Origin: Trema orientale
Lineage: Eukaryota; Streptophyta; Magnoliopsida; Rosales; Cannabaceae
Assembly (NCBI GenBank): GCA_002914845.1
Contig: JXTC01000074.1
Location: 994,020 to 1,058,019 of the forward strand
Reading direction: 5' to 3'
Length of the DNA stretch: 64,000 nucleotides
Positions 37,915-48,214 of the stretch are shown here, piece after piece. The notes beneath the pieces were generated by a model. The model was not told where the DNA came from and did no database searches. It saw only the letters and a program-made list of their open reading frames with translations. Every line of letters starts with the position of its first letter. Positions within the stretch are counted from its first letter, which is position 1. The translations under genes were made by a program, and so were the position numbers.

Positions 37915-38370
37915 CACAGGCGTGGATTTATGTAAAAAGCCCAAAATAAAATTGAGGAAACAATTGTCGTTGTTCTCTGGGCCCGGCCCCACGTGGCTCT
38001 GCCCCCTGTAGTCCAAGTGACAGATTTTGAAGATAACCTGAAAGCGACACCTGGAATCTGTCGGCCTAGTTAAAGGGCCCCGTTCGCTGACGCTCTCACC
38101 CGCGCGATATTTCGTATCAAAATGGATGGCCTCAAAGTCTCGACTCCATCCTCGTATAGCGCGGCCGAATTTCGAGTCTTCAACACGTGGAGCTCAAACT
38201 CGCCACAACCATCACAACCCAACAGTTTGCTTCCATGTCAGCACTTGTCAGTCATTTTACCATTTTCGCCCTCCCCCCTTACCAGCGTTCCTGGCTGGAG
38301 CTATTCCTTCCTCTTTAGTCCAGATCCTCCTATGGAGGAGAACTGCAGATATTCCGGCCTTTAGAGAAAA
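37915..38370 (+). other. GC-rich island, possible gene remnant or promoter
   Basis: A sharp rise in GC and CpG content within very AT-rich DNA, containing CACGTGG at about 37991 and again at about 38185. Two overlapping plus-strand open frames start in reasonable context: 38122-38364 (MDGLKVSTPSSYSAAEFRVF, 80 aa) and 38126-38470 (MASKSRLHPRIARPNFESST, 114 aa). Neither shows a domain I recognise, and neither could be extended by splicing. It may be the 5' part of a lost gene, a captured fragment or a promoter. Confidence 0.35.
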
Positions 38371-38519
38371 GACAGTGATATCACCATTACCAATACCAAG
38401 ATATATAAAACATTTTTCTTTAAATTTTTTTTTTGTTCTAATAAAAATGGAGAAATTTGATTTAAATTAATTTTTTTAGTACAAAAAGAAAAGGCCATAA
38501 AAGGCATAGTTTTTGTTCT

Positions 38520-38569
38520 TTTTCATCTCTTGTCGTTTATCCTACAACTCCCGGCCACAGCAACTGGTG

Positions 38570-38606
<37 letters not shown>

Positions 38607-39347
38607 ATGGATCAATCGAAATAATCTTTAGAAAATAATCCCTTGCAGTATGTTTTACTTGGTATTGTTATGGTTATCATAATGATTCCATATTCATCGT
38701 TATGTATATATATATACACACACGCATATAGTTTTTGCTTGTTGTGTTGTTCAGATTGTAGTTAATGGCAAAGACCCTTCTTTTTGAGGGTGAATATGTC
38801 CCGTAAATCTTCTCAAGACTGGTATTGTTTAATTTTGATCTGAACCAATGTAATCATGGCTTCAATTTTATATTTATATGAGCTTCATTAACCTTGTGTT
38901 CTAGGACTGAAACCTGGAGATATATACCCGCCATCTGCTTTTGAGAGAGGGGGAATCTGTTTGGTTGGCTGGAAAATCAGTAGGAAAAGCTCTGAACAGA
39001 AAGAGAAAAATTATCAGAACAGGAATGATAATCCAAGAAACCACACAAAAGGAAAGAAGGTTTAAGAGAAAATAGAGTCGTTCAAGTTCAACCATCCACT
39101 TAGTGAAATAATCCAGTCTTGAAGAATATGGGACACCCACGTAAAAAGGATTTATTGGGAGAAGGCTTATAGGCTATGTCCTTTTTGAGGGTTTATCACC
39201 TTCCGTAGTAGACTAGTAGTACTAGCACTGCCGTTGGCATATTAGTAGAGATACTCCCTAAATAGAAATACAGTCCCCAAGTATTCAGTCATATAGCTTC
39301 TGTAACTATCTACTGCAGAGACACCACATCTTGCATGAAGAATCCTC
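38520..39347. other. Leader-like segment and PRR7-like 3' region
   Basis: About 38520-38610 looks like a plus-strand leader ending in a possible donor (CTGGTGAGATC) followed by a (TC)n run at about 38573-38605; an acceptor-like TTGTTCAG lies near 38755. No coding exon follows. The rest (to 39347) would be the 3' UTR and flank of the minus-strand PRR7-like gene. The minus-strand open frame 38901-39140 has no recognised domain. Confidence 0.35.
38573..38605. repeat. (TC)n microsatellite
   Basis: About sixteen TC units in a row. Confidence 0.95.
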
Positions 39348-42300
39348 TTAGTAAATCGGTTCAGGTTCGTAAATTATGCCCTTGCCTTTGTTTTCATGCA
39401 TTCCCTTTCTGATAAATTGTCCCCGAATTCGCGGTCTTTGCTCCGCCAGTTTTTTTCTGCTCTGGTACCGAACCTAAAAAAGTCAAAGATGCTTCTGTTA
39501 CCTTCTCCCCAATTTAGCATAGAAGTTAGAATGCAATATTAGACTGTAAGGACAACAAATCAACTATGTATGTTTCAGAGGGAAACAATTATTAGTGGAG
39601 TGTTATTATACCAAGAGGATCCCAAAGATGATGGTGTAAGGGTGTAGTGCTGCTAATAGGAACTTCCGCTTTCATAGAAACCCATGTAGTTGATTTTTTG
39701 ATGAGGTCTATTTTTTGATATTTAATTATGAAATATTTATATTTGAATAATCAAAATATTTCCCTGATCTACTTCTTGAAAGAAAATTTGCAATAAAACA
39801 TTGCAGAAATGAAGGGGAGAATTCAGTATATAACTAAGTAGTTGGCCCTTACTGCTCTATGATGGGAAAACTTTCTACTTACCTTTTTCTCAAAGCATCT
39901 CTCTTGCCTCTTCTGGCGGAATCTTTTCAGAGCTGCTTCTCTTTGTGCAAATCGATTTCCATCCGCTCCACTTCCGTCAGTGGTTTTCCCTTTTCCGGCT
40001 ACCCCACTATTGCTTTCCATTTTCTTGGCTCTGGAATTTGAAGCAGTGGTGCTCCTCTTATGCCCATTGCTACCATGTTTACTTCCTGAGGCACTTCTGT
40101 TGAGACTGTGATTGCTGATATTGCCTTCCATGGGTGCTCTCAACGGATTGGATGAACCGCACTGGGAAGCACCTGCTGCCATATTTTTTTAAAGACAAAT
40201 TATCACCAATGAATAGCTGCTATGAAGTGGCATATGTGCATTTGGTGGAGATTGTTATTGAATGATGATGGTGAAACTGCACTACGACCTGGTGGTTGGT
40301 GCCCTTTGCTTGTGTCTTAATTGCATTAGCTATTTCAGCATCAGATTTACCTTGTATAGTAGGCTGAAGAGAAGATTGGCCATTTTGCACTTGTTGGAAT
40401 GCAGTGCAAGATTGAAGCTTGACTGTTGATTTGGGTGTTGGCCAGTCCGCAAAAGGCACTTGTTTGGTAAAAGCGTTATTCGTAGTGGATCCCATATCAT
40501 TGTTGTTACTACTACCATTTGAACCCTGGTTGGGAGGTGTGCCATTTGAATCAGATTGAAAATTTGGTGCTGATTCTGGATTTGCTGCATCCGAGCTATT
40601 ATCGAGAGGAGAACAACTACCTATGTTCCCTGTTGGAGCCTGGTTTGCAGTTGACGTAGAATTATACCTGCATGGTACAGAGAATTAGTTTGATTATTAG
40701 ATTCGGAGTTAATTGTGGTTCAACATGTATATATTTAATTATATCTTTTCTATACCTTGAGAAGGCCGAAACATCCGAATGTCTCAGAACATTTCGATCG
40801 TGTGCACTGGTTATGGTATCCTGGACATCTCTTGGCCTCTTTAAAATGAGCTCAAAGAAAGGTATTTCTTTATTGTCATGAATGGTCTTATCACTCATGC
40901 AGGCAGCCTTGGAGAGAGCATTTGGAATGTCAAGGTCTGCACTTTCCATGTGAGGATCAATACTATTAGCGGAGACACCCATTAGATCAACAACTTGGAT
41001 ATTTTCTGCATTTGGTTCTTCATTGTTGAGGTCTAGTACTCCTTTCTCCTGTTCCTCATCATCTTTCTTTGAGTTAAGTTCAGAAGTTTTGTCTTTATCA
41101 GCGTCTGACATGTTGGTCAACACTTTTTCACCTGAGTCTTCAAGCTGCAAATTTGGAATGCTAGGTACTCCTATCTTCAAGTCTTTTCCCATGAATCTTT
41201 TGTCTAAGCAGTTGAAATGCATCATAACTTAGCCAAGTAGGGAGAAAGGAGAGAAGTGCAAAAACATATTATGAAAAGTTGCCTACCAAGCTCATCAATC
41301 TTTGCAAGGGGTGTTGTTGTTGCATTCTCAGGCACCCAGTTATTGCCAAATGCTTCATGCCTTGGATGATTAGCCTCACAAGTGCTATCAGGAGGATCAG
41401 CAAACTGGTCCCATGGTGACACTGGCTGAGGGCTGTCAACATCTACCGCCCTCTTTGTCCAAGAGCTCTGCAAAAGCTCAGCAGTAAGTTTTCATTCTCT
41501 TTCTTGTTTTCTCATCTTGCTAATTATCCTTCCATAAGAGCTCTTACATCGATATGTCTCCATCAAGAGAAAATATGATATTATGCAAGCATGGTTAAAA
41601 CTTTTGATGTTGTATCATCTATGATGGTGCAACCATAGGTTTTGTGAGAGATAAATTCCGAATTATGCTTGTGGAAACTAACTTTTTGCTCATATTTCAG
41701 TAATACATAAGACATAGAGGTTCATGCTTTCAAACAGACATTAGATCCTGACATGAAAATTAGTTATACTTGTACCTGAGTTCCACTGTCACTGTCATTC
41801 CTGAAAGTTAGACCAATGCTTTCAGTATCGTCTTCATCATTGCTGCCACTGTTGTTGTCCGAATCTTCTACAGTTCTTGATTTTATGGGTTTTTCAACCC
41901 ATATACCACTTTCACTCCCACTACCACTGGACTGATGAAAATATGAAAAATAAATGCACAACTCCAGCAAAGTTCTGTATTTCTTGTGGTTTTATAACAA
42001 ATAACTGATACTTGAACGACAAAAACTTGTTTTAGTTAAGTTACAATAATAATGGAATTAAAAAAATGTCATAGGTTAAATCCAAACAAATGATGTGACT
42101 CCAAGCAATGACCGGGGCCATTTTCTGTTTGGTATAGTTCAAGAATTGTGCTTACTGAGAATTAAAGGCATAAATGAGAACAAACCTGAACCTCAACGTG
42201 GATTGGTCCATGATATAATAAAATAGAATAAATTAAAACTCACAATGTGGAATTTTCTCCAAACATGCTGCCAAAGGTTTTTAAGCTCATTCTTTCGAAT

Positions 42301-45112
42301 AGGCTTCACTAAAAAGTCAACTGCACCTTTCGATAAACACTTAAAGACCATACTCCTAGAACCTTGAGACGACATCACTGCACGCAAAACTCACCAGGTG
42401 TAGCAGTTAAAAGTATCAACTACAAAAAGATACTAGGGAAAAAGAGAATTATTTGTAACATAGATAATTAAGTACAAGAAATATACTCACTAATCACAGG
42501 GATATCCTTGCAAGTCTTTTTGCTCATGATCTTGCATAAAAGGCCAATACCGGATAAACAAGGCATGACTACCTCAGTCAAAACAAGATCAACATCAGTT
42601 ATAAGATCTTCTAAGACTTTCCAAGCTTCTCTACCATTTTCCACAGCTGTCACTGCCAGTGTGAGACTAACTGTTAGTTTCATATGAGGTAAAACAAAAT
42701 GCTAAAGAGTCTTGACTTTAGGATATAAAATCAATCTTCTAACTCAACTTTCACGTAACAATTTACCTAGAAGTTTGCATTTGAATTAAACAAAGTATGA
42801 TTAATGATGAAAATCAAATAGCATCACAATGCAAATATGAAAAACAACACTAAAGAGAAACATCACCAGAAATATTTAACACTTTAAAGTTCCATTAACC
42901 TCAAACTAAAATTAGATGTAAGCCGTAAACAGGTCGGGCACCAAGATGTTAATACTTTTGTATAAGATCATAGTCTAACTTAAAGACTCTGGAAGTACAA
43001 AGACTCAAAATTAAGACCATTTCATCAAATTCCAATTTGTGACAAAGTTCTCTTTAGAAGTTACAGTAAACCTACCCTACAAACATGTGGAGTAAGTTGC
43101 CCACCTCAGGCTTAATCTACTTCCACATTCCATAGGAACCCAAAGTTGATTTGGTAGGATCATGAGGTTACAGCTACAAGTGTGCTCAATAACGGTTCTT
43201 GGTCAAAATCTAAACTAGCTTGAGAAGTCATACCTAATCCTTTCTCTATCCTACCTCGTGTGGAAAAAAAAAGATGTTTTGATTTAAAAGACATGTAAAT
43301 TTTTAGATGATTTTGCTTATATTTTTTGGCAATAAAAGAAGAGAACAAAAGTGATAGCTTTTCAAACAGAATTTAGCAACTGCTTTCTAAATGAACTTAA
43401 TGGAGCACATGCAATAATCATTTTGTTATGGAGAAACAAGAAGGGTAAAATAGGGATAAGAAAATCATTCTATATTGTTTAAACTCTTGCGCAGCTTCCC
43501 CCGGTTTCTCATGTTTGAAGCATAATTCTTGAAGAGCTTCTTGAGAAAGTTAAATTCAACCAATTTTAGCTCAAAATTCTAGAGGCTAAAACTCTGAAAA
43601 ATCATTTTAGAAACTACGGAAAGTAGCTTCTAAGCCTTGTAAGCCATACAAAACCTTTAAGAATCATGCAAAGCAGCCCCAAAGTGTTGGTTGTTAATTT
43701 GTTTGAAGCCAAAGTGGCTTATGAGCCTTGAACGGTAAACAAAACTTTTTTAGAAGCCATGCCAAGCAGCACCAAATTGTTGGTTCTAAAATTCAATTGA
43801 ACAAACCCCCTTCCCTGACCTCCCCTTAAAAAAAAATGAATTGGGATCTCATAGTTATTAAGTTTCGTCTGTATGTAAGATATGACTTTCAGTTAAGGGT
43901 GTAATACAGTTTAGATGTTTAAGAATAAATTAAGATTGTGTGTTCTCCAATGCCTCGACAGAGCTAGATGGCACTGTGCAGTGAAGATATTATACTGAGT
44001 CAGCCATCAGTGTGATCATTCTGTTCCAGTATCAAACTGAATTTTCAGGGTAGAAAATTCTAGCAACTTCGAATTAGACAAATAACTATGAAGAAAGAAC
44101 AGTACAAATGAAACAGTACAAATGAACATTTGAAGCACTGGACTATAGGTAATACTGGGCATAGTCAAAATGTAGCTTTCCATCCAGAAAGACAGTATGA
44201 CAAGGAAAAAACTGAAAAATCTGGCTAATCATCTATCAATACTCCTAATAGGGACCCAAAGGAAAGCAGAAGTACCGCCATAAGATCAGGGGATCAGTCT
44301 AGAAATGGTGTACTAGTCAAAAAATTATCAATCCAAAGATGAGCGGAAAAAAGGAATCATTTTAGCAAAAGATGGCAGGACAAGCTTACTTCCATTAAAC
44401 TAAAAATCAGAGATTTCTTAGTTCTTTTACAATAGTATCATATTCCTTTGTTCTTGTACAATTGTATAGTATTGCAACGTTCCTCTTTCTAGCTGATGTC
44501 AATGACTATATTTCTTAGACAGTTAGACCAAATACATAGGTATTCATAGTTGACCAAATAGACCACATACAATGATACACAAGATTTTCTTTCGTGTCAT
44601 ATAACATAAAGTCTATTCGTAGCACCGAATTATGTACAGTTCAATATGTAATTCTAACAGCAAGCAATATAAGACAGAGAACCCCACATTCAGAATTAGA
44701 GAAGTACAAATATCACTTCATGTTTCTGAATTTACTGACCTTCATAGCCACAATTTCGTAGTAGTGCACTGACAATATGGCGAGTTGAGTCATCATTTTC
44801 CACCAGTAGAACATTTAGAGACCTGAAAGCTAGGAACCTCTCCCAGCTAACCAAATGCCCTTGAGGCTTTTGCTGAGACCTCTGTTGGCCAGATTGGCTC
44901 TGGCCCAGGACCTGGACTGCTCCAATCTGCCCATCGTTAACATCTTGCACATCTTCATTAATCCTTGATTCGTGTTCCTCTGAGAGCCCTTGGCGCTCTC
45001 CTGTAACCCTGCCCCTTCTTTCCTTGTTCCCATCTTGAATACGGTGATTCAACTCGGCTAGCCCATCGTTGGTTACAGGAGCTTTATTATTCATCTGAAC
45101 CTTCCCCATCAA
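39348..45112 (-). CDS. PRR7: Pseudo-response regulator, PRR7/PRR37 type, reading frame broken before the CCT domain
   Basis: Coding exons in transcript order: 45112-44740, 42652-42491, 42377-42244, 41931-41776, 41467-41287, 41203-40756, 40667-39883, 39473-39348. PRR7 is a nuclear transcriptional repressor of the circadian clock, acting on CCA1/LHY-type genes. The receiver-like domain spans about residues 98-215 ([20 protein letters not shown]); the phospho-acceptor Asp is Glu151 in VLTEVVMP, as in all pseudo-receivers. Then come an acidic Ser/Gly-rich linker (SSGSGSESG), a conserved middle repressive region (LILKRPRD), a His tract and a CCT domain split over the last two exons ([20 protein letters not shown] / [20 protein letters not shown]). 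Exons total 2365 nt, one base more than a multiple of three. An in-frame TAG at 40222-40220 and an extra base in a T7 run (40184-40190, plus strand) break the frame. Taken literally the product has 633 aa and no CCT; repaired it would be about 787 aa. Confidence 0.9.
40162..40288 (-). other. Frame-disrupted segment of PRR7 exon 7
   Basis: Between the His tract and the CCT-proximal sequence ([10 protein letters not shown]) the frame is lost: an in-frame TAG at 40222-40220, then a 7-base homopolymer at 40190-40184. With six bases in that run, the local frame would read DNLSLKNMAAG, matching the family pattern. An alternative is an intron: CACCAG/GTCGTA donor at 40288-40287 and GCTTCCCAG acceptor at 40163-40162 would remove 127 nt and join frames in phase 0. 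Confidence 0.75.
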
Positions 45113-46250
45113 CCCAATACAAGAAAGCTATTCCACAAGAGATCTTGCGCATCCCGTTGTGACAAAATACAGGCTCAGTGGTAAAAATGTCCTCTTAACC
45201 TGTACAAAAGGAGCAAATACTTCTTCAATTATGTTATACACAGAAAATAACAGAAAAATGAATTATTATGAGCTTAATCCTTTTCTATCCTCATGCCTCT
45301 ACTAATTTCCTTGTATGGATCTAGATTGAGATAAAAAGTTTACAAGATGTGAAGATGTGAAAACTGATTAATCCCTTAAAACTAAAGTGTTTGTGGATAA
45401 GATAAAAAGAGCAGTATAATTAGAAATAAATTTACTAGGAACTGAATTCTGATAATCATATAAAAACATCAGAAAGCAAAATTATCCACTCATTCAACTA
45501 AAGTAGTAAACCTAGCCAGTTCAACAAGTATAACAAAAACCCTAAAACATAAAGTTCAAAAAAGAAAACCCTTATGAAGAAAAGATGATAAGCACACCAT
45601 GAAACTAACCATATATCAAATCCATGACTCTCTTACAGTTAACAAGTGCATAAAGCTATAAAGGAATCATATATATTCAACTCAACTGAACCTATTAGGG
45701 TTTCTTAATCTGTTGAGAAGCAGATTCTTTACTTGTTTAGGAACTAGACTCAACAATTCAAAACACCAAATTCGGAACCAATGAAGTAGAAAAGCAGCTT
45801 CAATTATTCAAAAAATAAATAAATGAATAAATAACTAATAGTCATACATGCAAGTACACATGCAGACACTGATCGAAACTAATTTTCCAAGAAAAGACGG
45901 GAAAGAGAGGGAAAATCAAATAATTAATTCTTTCCAATTTGTCGTCTATTAGTACACTTAATAAAAAAAAAAAAACCGAACTCCTCTGATTCAAAAGCCA
46001 TCAAAAACTCTCTCTTCCTTCATCATGTGAAGGACAGCTGCTTTATTTTTCCCTCGTATCCTCCCAAAATTTTCTTAGCAAACAAACAACCGACCGTAAA
46101 AATGAATGAGAAGAAAAAGAAAATGAAAAATCAACTTTCAGCAACAACATGATGCTTTTCAAAGAGTAAGGATACCTCTCAAAACTACTCCATGCGAGCT
46201 TGGATGCTCATAAAAACGTCAATGGTGGAGGAAGTTCATACCCAAAAAAA
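45113..46250 (-). promoter_or_regulatory. PRR7-like 5' UTR with an intron
   Basis: Upstream of the ATG at 45112 a good acceptor (TTTTGTACAG, exon resuming at 45199) pairs with a donor GAGAG/GTATCC at 46175-46174, predicting a 5'-UTR intron of about 975 nt. The non-coding first exon would begin upstream of 46176 at an undetermined point. This arrangement is inferred from splice signals only. Confidence 0.55.
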
Positions 46251-46479
46251 AGGAAAAAAATACCAGAGTTCCAAGTTCCCCTTTTTTTTTTTTGATAAAA
46301 AAAAAATTGTGAAGGCTCAAAGCATTTCCAGTCCGTTTTTGTTATATTATTTTTCAAATTAAAAAAAATAAAATGAAAGTAGAAAAAAAAAAAAATTGTT
46401 GGCCGAGGAAGAGCGAAGGGTGAAAAAGCAAAAGAAAAAGCTGATGAGGGAAACAAAGGGGTGGATATATCCGAGTGTC

Positions 46480-46660
46480 TTAAGAAAGATATTTGTCCCT
46501 ACAAAAATGTTCGTAATGGAGGGAATACAGGTCTGCCACGTGGGATGCCACGTCGGACCAAAATGTTCTAGTGCGCTCCAATATCTAGAGCTGCTCTCTC
46601 AGTTGTTTACCGCGGATCTTGAGGCGATCCACTAGATCCGCTTCCTCGACACGTGGCACT
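46480..46660 (-). promoter_or_regulatory. Clock-type motif cluster upstream of PRR7-like gene
   Basis: Two G-boxes CACGTG (46537-46542 and 46650-46655), a further ACGT core (46550-46553), an evening-element-like AAATATCT on the minus strand (46494-46487) and AATATCT on the plus strand (46580-46586) lie within 180 bp. G-boxes bind bHLH/bZIP factors such as PIFs and HY5; evening elements bind CCA1/LHY/RVE proteins. The placement upstream of the predicted first exon fits clock and light control of this gene. Confidence 0.55.
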
Positions 46661-46707
46661 CTCTCTGATGAGTAAAAGGTTTTCCGAGGAAGTGGCTGCA
46701 ATTCTTC

Positions 46708-46729
46708 CTTTTTTTTTTTTTTTTTTTTC
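46708..46729. repeat. Poly-T run
   Basis: A T homopolymer of about 22 bases distal to the PRR7 promoter motifs. Confidence 0.9.
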
Positions 46730-46799
46730 ATTTATATGGTAAAGTGGAAACCGTCGTTTTTTTACTTTTGCTCCACTTTTTATCCCATAAATGCACACA

Positions 46800-47690
46800 T
46801 TACCAAGTAAGATTCAATAACTGTCTCATAAGTCATACGATCCCATATCAATATACTATTCCTAACCTTTTATATGGTGTGTTGGTGTTGTAAAGGTGGG
46901 ATTATAATCAATGGACTATATCTCACACGATCCCACAGTAATATATTAATAAATGATATGTTACTGTGAAAGTATGAGATCTATAAATTGTGATAGTGCT
47001 AGCAATATATTATATATATGGGTCACATATTGTAGTTCCCTCAATGGGATCGGTCCCGTTTATATTTTAGTTAACACATCTCATATTTCAACCAATACCA
47101 TATTAGTCAAACATGACTTGTTTGGCCAAAACATAAAGAGGACCGGTCCCCTTGAGAGGACTACACCTATGACTATATATGTGAACTACAATATTAATTG
47201 ACAAAATTGATAATTAGTTAGCAACAAGAAATCCGTATACATTGTTGAATTTTTAGCTCAATGGTGCTATATAGCTTTGCTCTTTTTATGTACTAAAGCA
47301 TGAGAAAAAAGTGTTACAATGTAAATAAGATAACGACCATTAATGTTACACAACAACATAGACTAAGCATTACTGAGCCAATTATAATCATATTTTCTAG
47401 ATTTTTTTTTATAATTTGAATTGTTTAAATTATAAAAAAAATGAGTTAAAAGTTGTTTAAATTTATCTCTTGTTTATTAAAAAGTAATGAGAATCATATA
47501 TGGGATAATGATTCTCATTAACGTATTTACCAAAATTTGAGAAAGGAAAAAATGTGTGAGATCCACACAAATTTGGAGGAAAAGAATGCAAATAATTTCC
47601 CCATCAACACCCAAGGAGATGAAATTACCCATAAATAATTATTTTTTTATTATTAAAATCGTAAAATACAGTTTTACTTGTAAAAATCTA
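46800..47690. other. Intergenic DNA, no gene seen
   Basis: AT-rich. The open frame 46953-47201 has no recognisable domain. No repeat pair recognised. Confidence 0.55.
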
Positions 47691-47698
47691 TTTTTTAA

Positions 47699-47900
47699 GA
47701 ATAATGCTTGAGGTACCAACTTTTGTACCAAATTTTTAATACCAACACATGTGACATGTGATTTGTCACCACTCAATTAGTGATAATGTTTAATCTATTT
47801 GTGGTAAGTTTTGACATACCAATTAGTTGGTGACAAGTTACATGCTACATGTGTTGGTACAAAAAATTTGGTACAAAAGTTGGGATGTGTAGTGTTATCC
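47699..47900. mobile_element. MITE, Mutator-type, related to family M1 (202 bp)
   Basis: Long terminal inverted repeats: the left arm GAATAATGCTTGAGGTACC continues into CAACTTTTGTACCAAATTTT, mirrored by GGTACAAAAGTTGGGATG on the right. The flanking 9 bases are nearly identical (ATTTTTTAA at 47690-47698, ATTTTTTTA at 47901-47909). The outermost GAATAATGCT resembles the GAGTAATGCT end of family M1, suggesting a shared transposase source. Confidence 0.7.
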
Positions 47901-48214
47901 ATTTTTTTATGAACTTTAAAAACATATATCTCTTTAAAAGGATATTTTAGTAAATTTAATACATTCTTATTATTTATTTATTTATTTTTTGGAGATCAAA
48001 TGAATCTGTTATTATAAATTAGTGGAATCTTTTATAATAACAGACTCTATTGGAAGATTAGATTCTTCTAACTAAATAAGCTCATCTTCTACTCCTAAGG
48101 CGAACCTAGCTAACCATGTGCAGCTTTCTTAGTTTCACGAATACATACTTAACTGTGATACTAGAAAAAAAAGAAGAAAATAAGAGCTTGTACTACTGTC
48201 AATGCATTCGACTC

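Noticed and set aside
40672..41232. Plus-strand frames inside the PRR7-like gene
   Set aside because: They are antisense to exon 6 of PRR7.
42652..44740. A separate gene within the 2-kb first coding intron of PRR7
   Set aside because: No long open frame or domain was found; the short minus frame at 43160-43348 has no recognisable content.
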